Assembly (NCBI GenBank): GCA_008933995.1
Contig: WARS01000030.1
Coordinates: 6,617,304-6,681,303, forward strand
Direction: 5' to 3'
DNA from: Datnioides undecimradiatus
Taxonomy: Eukaryota; Chordata; Actinopteri; Lobotiformes; Datnioididae
DNA length: 64,000 bases
The notes beneath the pieces were generated by a model. It did no database searches. It was given only the letters and a program-made list of their open reading frames with translations, and was not told the DNA's origin. Shown here piece after piece: positions 1 to 12,363 of the stretch. Position 1 is the first letter of the stretch, and every line of letters starts with the position of its first letter. Position numbers and translations under genes: made by a program.

Positions 1-2757
1 CAACTGATTGTTTGAGAACATCAGCAAATTAATCAATAATTAAAATGATACCGGTCAAAACATCAACAGATTTCAGTGAACTGCACATCTTCAGTCTGAC
101 ATATTGTTTAGGGGTTTGAGTGCTTCATCGTCACACTCGAGACACCAACCAGACAAGATGTTGTATCCTGGAAACCAGTGATGACACAAGACCAGGTGTT
201 TCTCCCCATTGTCCAGACGTAGATACAGTTGCATATGAATGTACGTGTGGTATGATTACATCACACAGGTGTGCAGAGGACTGATTCAGAGTCTGAGAGT
301 AAAAACACCAGAGGGGAGAACGGCTACTCACCCTCATATCTGTGATGAGATTACATCAGCTCACTGAGTCATAGCAGGAAGTGACGTACTAATGATTCCC
401 CTGAGACTATTAAACCCGTAGGGATCCACAGGCAGTCTCTATTGAGGTTAATTGTGCTAATAAACATGTCACTTCTGTACACACAAGGCCATTCCTTAGC
501 AGAAGGGCTGTTAACAGTTAACAGCTTCCATCTAGATCTTAACTTATTTAAAAATGGAGGGCAAGTTATTTTATGTGAGCTAAGAAAAAGGACACGTCTG
601 ATCAATGAAATTACTCATACCATCTCACTTTTACATCACATTCTGATGCAGACAAAGCAGACAAGTGGGCAACATGCACCCCCGCATGGATGAACTGGGT
701 AAGTACAACAATTTGCAGAAGGCAACTTCTCCAGTAAAGCTCAAAATAAAATACAGAAGGAGGAAAGAGCCCAGACTGACCATTTTGTTTTAACAGGGCA
801 GGACCATGAGGGCTGGTGGGGTCATTGAACACAGCAGCGCTGTAAAAGAGTCAGTCGACCGAGCTGAAGGTTTAGATCATTTTATTTTTCAAACAATTGA
901 GAGATGTTAAACACTGAACAAATAAAGATGCCCCAGTCAAAACTCCAGAAAACAGATTCTAATCAACCAGTTGTAGCACTTTTCTTTTATTGCCAGCTGT
1001 GTTGTTGTGCAGTTTCTCATTGTCTGCAGCTTCACCCTCGCTAGATCAGAGTGTACAAAAAGGAACGGTGCATATAACAGCGTCGTATTTATCACAGGAT
1101 TTGAAATTCTCGCACATGAACCCGGTTTTACAGACGGGTGCGTTTTATGCGGAAGCAAATCCACGTTTACCATTTACCAAGGCACATTGGTAGGGATGAA
1201 TGACTGAAAGAATGTGTGGACAGAGAGGCTGCACAGAAGCCAATCCTAATAGTCATGTGAGAAAGAAGTGGTAGTGACTGATGAGTATAAAGGAAAATCA
1301 AAATGAAGTATTAGATGTCACATGGAATATGCCAAAAATATGTAAAGCACACAGCTTCCGTGCTCTCCTGTTAATAGTTGCTGTATTCAAAAATAGAGGA
1401 AATCCTATCTCAATGGGCATCCTAAATGATTTCTAAACTCTCCAAAGCAGCTGCTAAAATATGTGTCTAATACTCTGAAGAAACAATCGGCACATAGATC
1501 AACAGGTTGTCAACTGCATAAGAGGTCTGTATCCTGTACATTCACTAAGGCTGTTTAACTCAAAACGAGATTGTGAAGGGATACCAGAAGGCAAACATCT
1601 ACAGGAATAGAAACAAAGTGAGTCCCAGCATTCAAACGTTTCCTTGTTTTTGTCTCGAAGACGCAATTATTGATCAGCACAATTTGATGTGACATTCTTT
1701 AATATTTTAGGCTTTGGAGGGAAAGTGTGTGTGGTGAGTTTTCCCACTTTAGAGGAATTAACTATAAATCAGCACCACCACAATTTTGATGAAACCAAGT
1801 TTCTTCTTGCGAGATGAGATGGCATGGACACATAAGAAAGGAGCTGCGTGATGAGACAGAGCATGAAACTGGGTGACAGGTGGAGTATGGAATGTCTATG
1901 ACCAAATGCATTGGCCAATCTTACAGAAAGACCCTGCAAAAACAAAAACGCATCTGTATGCCCCTTTAACGTTGAAGATTAAGCTGACAACAATGTGATA
2001 AAAACTGAAAAAAAACAAACAAAACAGAACTATAGGTTTCTGAGAGTCTGTTTGGATGAAAGTCCCATAAATGAACTGGTCAAAATAAATAGATGTATAC
2101 ATAAGAAATTTATAATTTACTCTTTATATCTCACATAAAGCTTCTTGTAACTGCCAAATATGCACCAGTATTTCATACTCTGGACATGTTTAGCTCTACC
2201 TGTGCTAGATGAACTCTATCAAACACCTTTCTGGGCATCAACATGGCGGCCTAGACAGGACAGCTAAACCCCAGCCTTCCCTCAAATTTAACCCCGGATT
2301 GTTATTCCTCAACTGAGACTAGAAAGTAAAAAAGGGGGAGACAGTATCATCCCAGTGAGCCAGAAAGAGAGGTACGAGTGACAATGTCAATAATTCACAT
2401 CACAACACCATTTCTGATTGTCTGGGATGATTCCATCGTCTCTTTTTTGCCTTCAGTGTTAGCAGCAGCACTCTGCTTCTCGGGCCTCCTCATCCCGGTG
2501 GCTTTCAGTTTGAAAAATAAAACAGAAACAGCCCTTGGTATTACAAACTCAACTATTCTTTTAATCTTTACTCTTTATACTGAAACTTCAATCGATTTTC
2601 ACAGAAAGAGGAAGAGGCATGGGACAGAAGCAAGGGGGGAGTTTAGCAGGCCTGACTTCAGCCGAACTCACAGTGGACAAACAAAATCACAAATTATCCC
2701 GTCTCTGTGAGGAGACAAAGAAAGGAGTGGAAAAGGACCGTAACCTTCTCAAACCCT
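1..2757 (-). other. Probable med26 3' UTR and downstream flank
   Basis: No exon-like open frame with conserved protein sequence is visible on either strand. The part next to the med26 stop is most simply its 3' UTR. Two AATAAA signals on the minus strand (986-991 and 881-886) would end a 3' UTR of about 1.8-1.9 kb. A 110-codon plus-strand open frame at 2378-2710 has no recognisable domain and looks like chance. Nothing was recognised in 1-850. Confidence 0.4.
881..991 (-). terminator. Candidate polyadenylation signals for med26
   Basis: AATAAA reads on the minus strand at 986-991 and again at 881-886. Each is followed within about 20-50 nt by T/G-rich sequence of the kind used downstream of cleavage sites. 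Either could end the med26 transcript. Hexamers are common by chance in AT-rich DNA, so this is tentative. Confidence 0.3.
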
Positions 2758-5700
2758 TCAGTCTAGGCAAACATATGGCAGGATGTTCAATTTGCTTTCA
2801 TCCCCGTGAGGGTCCAATGATATGCACTCTGTCCAATCATACCAGGTACCCTTGGTGTCATAACAACCGTTCACCCCCGCCCAGTGCTGCGTGTGTATTC
2901 TGTCCAGGTCCTCCTCCGTCACCTCCCGGCTGACGCCCGGTAAATCCCCTACTGAGTTGTCCGTCTGCAGAACATGTATCTTCCGTGAGTCCTTGATCTC
3001 CTGTTCTTCCCTTTTCAGATACTCTGACATGAAGAAGTGTGCACTAGGGGCCTGGACCCCTGAGGAGGTGAGCACATTGCTCTGAAGGTTCAAGTAGGAC
3101 TGGATGATTTCATTTCTGGACAGCTCTTTCCAGTTCGTTTGATGGAAAGGGTTTGGGCTGGGACCTGGGGCTGGGGTGGAGGCTGGGGTGGAGGCTGTAG
3201 CTGGGGCAGCTGGCTGTTGTACAGTGCTTTCAGTTCTCTGCCTAGACTCAGCAGGGTCAGGAGTGGGGGCTTCCTCTGTTTGAGAAGGTTCTTTATGTAC
3301 CAGAGGTTTGATCTGACCCGTGACAGGGTCAAATGTTAGTCTGCGTTCTTTTAACCGTACAGGCTTACTGGTGTCCTCTATTTTCTGGCCATCTAAGTTG
3401 ACAGAGTAGTCTCTTGATCTGTACTTCCTCCTTTTAAGCTCCGAGTTGGGGATCGTTGCCCCATCTGTATCATCAGACACAGACATGGCTCCTTCAGATG
3501 ATGGCCTGTGTAGTTCCGAGTTGTGTTGAGTGTGAGAGGGTGAAGGGGAGACTGATGGGGATTCCAGTGTTGCAGATATGTCTTGTGGTGGGCAATGAGA
3601 GGGAGCTTCTGACGAACTGGCCCAGTGCATTGAAGACCTATGAGAAGAATGTGGCAGCTTGTCAGCATAAGATGCTTGGGCTGGGGAGGACACAGACTGG
3701 GGCAAAGACAAGGGAGAGTCCCTGGAGGACGGGCTTGGGATAGGCGTTCCTTTGGGTGCATATGCTGAAGAGCGCTTGGTCACCGAGTCTTGCTTCATGC
3801 TCCTGGGACTGGTAGTGAGGCCACGGGGACTTTTGGCTTGATAATACGCTGCTCCTCCTCCTCCTCCTTCATCCAATCTGGCCTGTTGCTGCATCACTGC
3901 AACCTTGATCATAGAGGAAGTGCTAGGTAGTTTGGCCACTCCAGGGGAGCTGGGGCGAGGCTTGACAGCATTAACCGGAATTCTGTTGATTTTATCATTA
4001 TCAAGGTGCTCTATACGAGATCTGTCAGGAGAAGGGACAACTTGCTGGTCAGGCGGCGCATCAGGACTGCCTGCAATCCCATTGGTGGGTGGTGGTGACA
4101 CAGAGTTATCATACGAAGACATCTTGGAGATTTTTTCGGGTAAGTGCACTCCACTGTCTCTGTGCTCCGCTCTGCGTTTGCGGCTGCTTGATTTTTCAGC
4201 TTTTGGAGAGTATGTGTTGTGCACATCATTTCTGATTTTGACTTCAGGGACTCCCTTCCCTGACACAGAAATGTCAGGAGGGGAGGCCTCCGTTCTACAG
4301 GGATGGGAACTGCCATTGGTAGACCCAGGAGCGCTCACAGCCACAGCTGGCCCAGGTTCAATCAGCTTCTGCCAGTTCCTTAAGAGCTTTTTAGCACGCT
4401 TGGCAAGGTCTTCATCCTTGGTCTTCTTCCTTACGTCATTGATCAATTTTCCTAGTCGGGTTTCCTAAATGAATAATGATTGTGAAAGTTAGAAACAAGT
4501 TAAGCAACACACTTTCTACATTAACTTGTCTTCAAATGTGTCAAATAGCTTACCTCAAGTGCTTCTTTGGTGATAGGATACTTTTCAAGACAGGAAATTA
4601 CCTCCAGTACAGCCACCATATTGCATATCTGCAGAAAGGACAAACATTTAGTATAACTTAAAGTGCAGAAAACACATATTTAGCATTGGCACTAATGCAC
4701 ACAGTTATTACAGAAATTCACTGTAAAAGTCAGGGCTGAACGTGAATTTTTAATCAAATCCTGACATACAAGAAGAGAGTGCAAATAACTGATACTCATA
4801 GGATTAATCAAGTCCCCTAAAGTTATTGTGAAAACTGGGAACACTCCGGTATTCAGAAAAACAAGCATATGGAAAAATAAACTGAATCGTGCCTACAACG
4901 TGTGAGTATGGGGGCAAGTTAGCTTACAAGTTAGCTCAGGAACCATTAGCTTGTCTGTCTGTTTCAGTTCGACAGAACGACGCTGAAAAGTACTGATGGC
5001 AAAGTGTCAACTCCAAAAACCTTCATCGTTGGAGCCGTTTTGGCAAAAGCTTAGCACCGAGCAAAAAAAGTAATAAACTTTCATTTGAGCGACTTTCTTA
5101 TCCTGTCGAGAAAGTCAACCAGCGTTTGAGTGTCAGCAGACTTACCTGGGTTAGCCGACTTGGCTACCGCTAGCATATAACTAACTTGAGAAGGAAGGCT
5201 CCGACTATTTCCTAAAACGCAGCTAAGTGTTAGCTAGCTGCCTCCCACACTTCGGTAAGTTAACAAGGTATTACAAGCGTGTGACGGCCCACGACGAAAC
5301 GCTGACAAACTAGTAACAATTGGATTATTATTTGCAAAATTCGTATTTTCAGGACACACGTATGCGTAATGTTACTTCAAGTCGTTAAACAGTATGAACC
5401 CGCTTTAGTGTTACAACTAAGCTAGAAGCTAGCATGCTACATAAACCAGCTAACGCCAGATTGATGTCTAGCCATGGTAGCGCCTCTGCTAAGCTAATTT
5501 GCTAGCTGTCAAATCAAAAACTCAGCCTCTCTCTTTCTTTCGGAGTCATTTGACATGTCGCTGCCGTCCTAAATCGTAAATAGCGCGTTTTAAAAGACAA
5601 TGAAATAGTTAATTGACAGCTGCTGTGTGAACTGCCTGGTCGAGTTTACCGGAGTGCAGGTAAACAAGCTAATGTTAGCCCCTAGCCTGCTAGCTCCTAC

Positions 5701-5776
5701 TCACATTGCTCTGACTGTCGATGGCCTGCAGCAGCCGGTCCCTCATCTGCTGCGGGGTTGCTGAGACCGTTGTCAT
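2758..5776 (-). CDS. med26: Mediator complex subunit 26 (three coding exons)
   Basis: Coding exons on the minus strand are 5776-5705, 4628-4554 and 4464-2758, all joined in phase 0, giving 617 aa (human MED26 is about 600). Donors read GTGAGT and GTAAGC. Residues about 10-87 form the TFIIS N-terminal (LW) helical domain, running from the start through KKLLRNWQKLIEP; this domain contacts elongation factors such as ELL/EAF and TFIID. A long low-complexity Ser/Pro-rich middle follows, with a run of five glycines. The C-terminal block (NWKELSRNEIIQSYL to the end LNILPYVCLD) is the conserved part that docks on core Mediator. The product is nuclear and helps release paused RNA polymerase II. The start at 5776 is chosen because MTTVSATPQQ matches the family; the frame stays open upstream to 6124. 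It lies on the same strand as crtc1, about 6.6 kb downstream of that gene's stop. Confidence 0.97.
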
Positions 5777-7562
5777 TGCCTGTTCGGTGCGATCCGGAGG
5801 ATGGAGGGAGGAATCCTCCAAAATGAAAACCGGGTGACAATGATGACTCAAAAGCCGGTGCAGTAACTCGTCAGGCGTCCGAACAGCATATTTTTCTGTC
5901 GCCTGGAAGGTAGACGGCTCAGCTTTTCTCACATGGAGTAGGAAATGTGTGAGCTGTGTTGACCGTTGGCTGCTGCCTACTCGGCGCTCTCGCAACTCAC
6001 TACCAGCTGCTGGATCTCTCAACGGCCTCCTGCTGCATGCTGGGATACGATGTATGCGCTTTGACGTCTGCACGTAGCCAAGTAAACATCCATGCCGTCC
6101 ACCTACACTCCTGGGTATACCCATGGATATATTAAGGGTGTACCCACTGCCTCTGTTTAAACGGCCCTCCTGATTTGTTATTACACGGGCCTACAGTGCA
6201 TCTGTGGTATCTAATCAAAGTTTAAGGAGCAAGTGAAATAATAATTTGAAGAAATTTATTTTCATAACCATTTCTGGGTCATTTTTTTATTATTTGATTA
6301 TTATTTAGTCTATAAAATGTATAATGTGATGAAAAAGGTCTTTCACAGTCTCCCTGCTGCCCAAGATAACACTTTCTAATGCCAAGAGTGTCAAACCCTA
6401 AAATTATTCAGTTTATAATGATACAAAACGATACTGAAAAAGAAGTGATGCTTGGAGTTTTTGCTTTATTAAAGACTCAAACAGTACTTAACTATTAAAG
6501 GCAAATAGACAACACATGCCAAATAAGTACTATAGAGAACAGAATTGTCTACTATTTATCAGGAAGAAGACTACATATTCAATCAAAATCTTATAAGTTA
6601 CTCAGATTTTAGACTTTAGACTTTGGGTTAAGTGGGGGTTTTTTCAGTGTTGTATCAGTAACCAACAGATCACACACAGAAACAAAAACACACACTTAGC
6701 AAAATCCCTCAGCAATCATACACCCCTGCTACATTCAGAACATCAACAGTAGTATCTGTTGAGGCAGGCATTCAAATCATGTTTGATATAGATGCGTTTA
6801 CCACAATATTGATACTTTTACTTTGCTTACAGCTTTTCACCAGCAGATGGAGTCCTGCAGTTTCTACAGGAGGGTGCAGCTAAAAGAGCCAACTCTGCCG
6901 CTCAACCAGGAGGTCAAGCAAACGTAGAGCAAGTCAGGATACTGCATCACTGAACCAGACTGGTTGTCAGATGCGCTTGAGCTACTTGAGAATATCACTG
7001 ATAATGAATCTCTGTTCAGTTCTAGTACGTTTATTTTATCATATTCTTTTGTTTTTTTATGTTAAGTGACTTAATATAAAAAAACCAAAACAAAATTTTC
7101 ATACTGTTTAATAATTCAATGTGATTGTCCATATCAGAATTCATGTAAGGAAAGCGGAAAACACTGCGACACTGTAGCATTAGTTTACTGGATTAAAGGA
7201 GAAATCTCAACCTAGCTTCTTGTCAGCCAATAAATGATCCAAAAATGATGGTAACATTTTACAACCACAACCAGAAATCTTTCCACCAGTCATCTTGGTC
7301 ATTACTTTTGTCGTACCCATCCCACATGCAAAATGTCCAGTGTCAACCCATTAAAATTGTTAGCGTGGACAGAGTGGGAGAGGCAGGGCAAATGCTGTGC
7401 TTGAAGCTGTAGAGTGGGTGAGAAAGTCTAAGTTATGCCAGTTATGGGGGCTGTAATCATCATGTAACTCCTGTTTCAGTTCATTGTTTTCTTAGTGCTT
7501 CTTGTAGTCTGCCTAATGACAACGAAATACGATGCAGAAATGTCTTTGCTTGTTCAGATATA
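5777..7562. other. med26 5' flank and spacer to crtc1
   Basis: The first 350 bases hold the med26 5' UTR/promoter and are richer in G+C. From about 6150 onward the sequence is AT-rich with no coding signal, no recognised repeat and no RNA gene. The 3' end of crtc1 is thought to lie near the high-coordinate end. Confidence 0.5.
6033..6046 (-). promoter_or_regulatory. ZNF143-type site in the med26 promoter
   Basis: The minus strand reads TCCCAGCATGCAGC about 260 nt upstream of the med26 start codon. This fits the core of the ZNF143/STAF motif common near start sites of housekeeping genes. The match is by eye and the transcription start is not known. Confidence 0.4.
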
Positions 7563-8290
7563 TTTATTTTCATTTCATTTACAAATAATAATGCAAAGAT
7601 ACAAAGACAGAAGCCTTCACACAAGAAAAATACATCAGGTACAGTTCAAACAGAAGCGTATTTCATCTTTAATATAGCACACATTTACAGCCAACTTGGA
7701 TTCTTTTGGTCCGATTTGACAGTTAAAATAGAAAACATACAATTTGAAGAACAAGGTTCAAACCAGTAATTTTTAAAGGGTTAGCTCAAAAAACTTGCCA
7801 AGCTGTGCTGCAGAATGCTAGATTTTGCATATTCTATGAGCATAATGTTTCCTGTTGCTGCGAGTGTACTATAGGAGCATAGTTCACCCAGTCACGGCAG
7901 TAAAATGCATGTGCAGTGTTCCATATCACTGTACTCAGAAACAAAATACATTATATAACAATTTAGCTGCCATTGTATGAGGCTTGAACCAGCTGTGGGC
8001 TGTCCTCAAAATGCACACAAAGGATTCGAAGATGTGGGTAACCCACTGAGTGACTGTACACGACTATGACTCCGTTTCATCTTCCTGATTCAGTTTGTTT
8101 TAACATGTTGCGTCACTACGTCGATCTACGTATATCTTTATATATATAGCCTGACTATACAGTGTTTGTATCTGCTATTTCTTATGTTATTTCTTACTGT
8201 ATGTATATGTTATTTCTCAGACAAGATGTATATCCATAAAATAGTGTTTTAGCAGATTTATAAAACATTGGCAAAACTAAATACTTTATT
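7563..8290 (-). terminator. Candidate distal polyadenylation signals for crtc1
   Basis: AATAAA on the minus strand at 8285-8290 is followed by T/G-rich sequence, and another lies at 7563-7568. Using them would give crtc1 a 3' UTR of about 4.1-4.8 kb. Other hexamers exist, so the true end is undecided. Confidence 0.25.
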
Positions 8291-11200
8291 CAAAACAAAA
8301 TAACATGTCATAGTATTTTCTGAGATTTTTTTTTTTGTAATTCAGCATCATGCAGAAAAGAGATTTCCCAAGTAGTAGTAGTAGTAGTATCTGAGTCGCA
8401 TCTCTTTAAGTTGATGCAAGAATTTCAGTAATTAGGTTCAATGTAAACACACCATCGATAAGCTCAAACGTTAATTATGTAGTAACTTGTATCACCATTA
8501 AATATCCTGAAAAACAAGGGAGAGGATGAGTTTCAACAGTTGATGGTAGGATGAACTATTCTCTCATTTATGGCTGTTTTGAACTTTGGCTTTTTGGTTC
8601 AACTGTCGATTTAACACTAAAAGAGAGAGAAGATACAGTGCTGATAACAGATTTACTATAAAACTAAATTCAATAAAATTTAAACAGTACCTACTCTTTT
8701 AAAAAACACGGCATGTAGCTGCACATAGCAAGTACATAGAAAGGGGCATTTCTGCAGAATGAATATCAGTAAATTAAATAAAAAGTGCTTTCAGGGCCTC
8801 GAAATGCATATGGAAGTTCAAAAGAAATATAATTAAGTCATATGATTTCAAAACCTCACAAAATACATAACTATGGTCATAATATTGAAATTATCCTCTT
8901 ACAGTTGAAATTATATTACAGATTCACTGTTAAATTTCAGTAGCAAAGTAAATTTGCTCTTTTACACTGCAAGTGTTCCATTTGTACTCTGCTATTACAT
9001 ATACAGTATTTAACAAAGTTTAAACACGTTGAAGGAGAGAAAAAACAAACATTGCTCTGTTGTAAACTCTTGTCTCTGTAAACACTGGTATAATACCAAT
9101 GGATACCTGAACGTAGATGCATAAAAAGGTGGCAGTAACAGGCAACACACCAGTCAGAGCTATCTACATGAGCACAAAAAAGATGTCAGGCTCACTATAG
9201 TTTGAGGTCCAGCAGAGAATATAGAGCCACAATGACATATTGCAGCACAGTATTTCTCAGTGCATTTTCTCACTTTGACATCATATCACATAAAGCACGA
9301 AAAACATTGTTCCTACCATACAGCAATATACAGAGCTAGTCTAGATTTACCATGACATAATAAAAATTGTGGGGGGTTGCACAGAAAATAAGCACGTACT
9401 GTATATTGCAGTGTAAAACACAGTTCCAAACAACAGCTTCTACATGTGCATAAAAGGCGGATTACCATATTTCTGATGCTTTTAGGCTTCACTTAGCAGA
9501 TACATAGTCTACACATGACGCTGAATTAAAAAAGTAATAAAGAGACAAAGGACAATATCACCAAACAAGAAAAACATAACACTTAGACAAACAAAGCAGA
9601 CCCCACCTGTCAAAGGAAATAAAAACCCATAATGCTATAAAGGGGAAAAACAAATCAAGAGATTCATGCAGTCACAACATTATTAAAATAAAATAAACAT
9701 AAAACACTGCATCAAAATCCAGAAACACAATGCATCCAAAACATTAGAGTATTTAAAAAAAGGGCAACAAAAAGTCTTCAAGCTCAACAACTTAAAGTCA
9801 ACTGATTCATTACTGTTTGTCAGAACAGTTTTGATTGACATTAATGTGAGAACAATGGTGAAATACACTGGCACAAGAGGACCTTGACACACATCTACCG
9901 ACATAATGTTGCAGCTAAAGAATAGCCTTTTTCATAGTGTGGAAACTGATGAGAAATGGCTTTACAGTGGACTAGAAATTCACCTATATTCATTTGATGG
10001 GCATTTTGAGAATCATTACATTGGGACAGAGTAACTGTCTGGCACAGTTCTGTGATAATATGCCCTGCAAATTACAAATGTACTCATCTGAGAAATGACA
10101 CTACACTGTACCTGTGTCTTTAATATTTTAATAATAACATTTGACTTTGTTAATGAGTAATTCATTATATATAAATGTTCTAGTTTGGAGCTGCAGTACA
10201 GTAGCTTGCCCGACGCACCTCTGATCACCATTGTCCCAAAATACAAATGTTTTCCTAAATTTAGGAAAAACTGTGTAACAGTAGACAGCTAATAAAATAT
10301 TCACTAATTAAGTAAAAACAGCTTTTTTAAATAGAATATCTGTATATGACTTTTTAAAAATAACCACAGTTTAATTTAGCTTTTTTTTTCATATTTCTTT
10401 TCTTTTTTTTAACAAGAAGGCAAGTTTAATCAAAGACAGGGCAAAACAGGTCCAGTGCACGTAACAGTCACGGGGTGGGGGGGTTGGTATATAAACTCAG
10501 ATGAATCAGTGTTTTAAAGAAACGCAATATAAAGTGCAATATGAGATATGGGACATGGATATGAATGAATCCAATGTGTCCACTCACTGAGAAACACACT
10601 GAGTTCACAGAGAATTTTGTAAATGCATGAAGCCATTTAAATGCAGAACCAAAGGCCCATGAGATATTGAACTAATCAAAAAAGGGCACAGACAGTGTGA
10701 GCACAATGAGGAAACGGATATTCAGTGTTACTGTAGTGCCATGAAACCAAAAAAAATTCACAATATATAAAACTTTAAACAGTACACCATGAGTCTCCTT
10801 CTCAGGGAGAAAACTAAATAACAGGTGAAATACATTTGGTCCTACAGTACATAAAGGCTAGATATGAGAGGCAATGAGGATGACAAGATGGCAACAACAC
10901 AGCTGTACAGATGTGACCTAAATACATTCTCATTGCATCAACAATGCTGTTTTTGTATAGAGGCAGTTCAATTGTCTGGAAAAATATATATATATCAACT
11001 ACGCTGAGGTCACATCTTTGGGAGCAATCCAGAAGAGTTCCTACTGTATGTCACACTCACTGAGCCTTGATGTTTCTCAACACCACACTAGTCTGAAAGA
11101 AAAATGCAAAGCGTTTCAAAAGTACAAAAGAAATCTAACATGGCACCATCGCTGTGCATTCTGTGTGAAACCTGCACATTGGCTTCCTTTTATGAGGGTT

Positions 11201-12363
11201 CATTTTAATCTGTTTCTGTTACAGTCCTAAAATCAATCGCTGTAGTTTTGCATAGATACCATCACGCAAAATCTAATCACATTCTGTACATGTAGAATAG
11301 AAAACAAAATGAGCCTGTAAACATCTATTTCACAACAAACAATGCATTTATACATGTAAGATCTGACTAAGGAATCAATATGAAAAATGATATGGTTGTG
11401 ACGATGCATGAAGTGGTGGATGAAGACCGGCACACCTCAGAAATACAACTACAGTAACGCAACTGTGAATGATGTAGGCCAAACATCTGGAAAACAGTAC
11501 AAATTACTCGACAATTAAAATGTTTTTTCCTCATTTACATTATAGTCGTCTTTGCATGAAAACCAAAATATCAAGCTATTAAGGCAAAACAAGTATGCAC
11601 AGTGATTTGTGATTTCATGCATAACTAAGGACTGCTATTTACTATGGTAAAAATCAAACTTCAGCATTTCCTTAAAATAACTTGTGTGGTAATAATAGTA
11701 ACTAGTCCAAACCCAAGACTTTAGAGGAAATTTGAGAAAAATCAAAGCAGGCCTGACTTTGGCTTCTATGACAAATCACACAGCAATTAGCACTAAATTA
11801 ATATCCAGACTGAATGTACTAGTGAGAACAAGCAGCTTGGCTCAGAGGGAGGCAAAACTTGATCGAGCTCCTCTATGTTAACAGGTGAGTGATAAGTATA
11901 CTGTAGATTGTTAAGGGTTTGCTCTGAAGACATGCTTTAGTCAGTCATTGATGGAGAATATGAGACTGGGCTCCCTTAGCCCTCACGATCAAGCTCCCTC
12001 AATTCAATACTAGGCATCTAAAATAAAATCAAAATTGGATGTGTCAAAAAGTAGTGACAGAACTATGAACATATTTCATACCATGACGTGAACGTCGTCA
12101 GTCGTAAACCATCTTTGTGGTTCAGAAGAGAACGGAGGCTGGCAGCAGTCTTCAAAAACACTTTGATGCATTTTCCTTACAATGATCGTTTCTAAAAGCT
12201 CTCTCGTGGGGTTTGATTGTGGTCGGTTGGTGTGAAATCGATGCTCTGCCCTGATGAGGTCTCAGCCAGCACACTCCAATGTGCTCCTCTTGGTTACATC
12301 CAACGCTAACTCCCGCTCCTCCTTGGGGGCAACAGCATCCGCACACCTGCATGTGAGCGGTGG
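7569..12363 (-). other. Probable long 3' UTR of crtc1
   Basis: This 4.8 kb has no coding exon on either strand and is strongly AT-rich, with many ATTTA and poly-T runs on the minus strand. It contains a short (AGT)n run near 8376-8395 and short TA runs near 8140 and 10985. It directly follows the crtc1 stop with no other gene in between, so 3' UTR is the simplest reading for at least the part nearest 12363. Confidence 0.4.

Noticed and set aside
2378..2710. A 110-codon plus-strand open frame downstream of med26
   Set aside because: It has no recognisable domain and lies in the likely med26 3' UTR on the opposite strand; chance length.
3905..4468. A 187-codon plus-strand frame over med26
   Set aside because: Antisense shadow of the long med26 exon, which has clear conserved protein on the minus strand.
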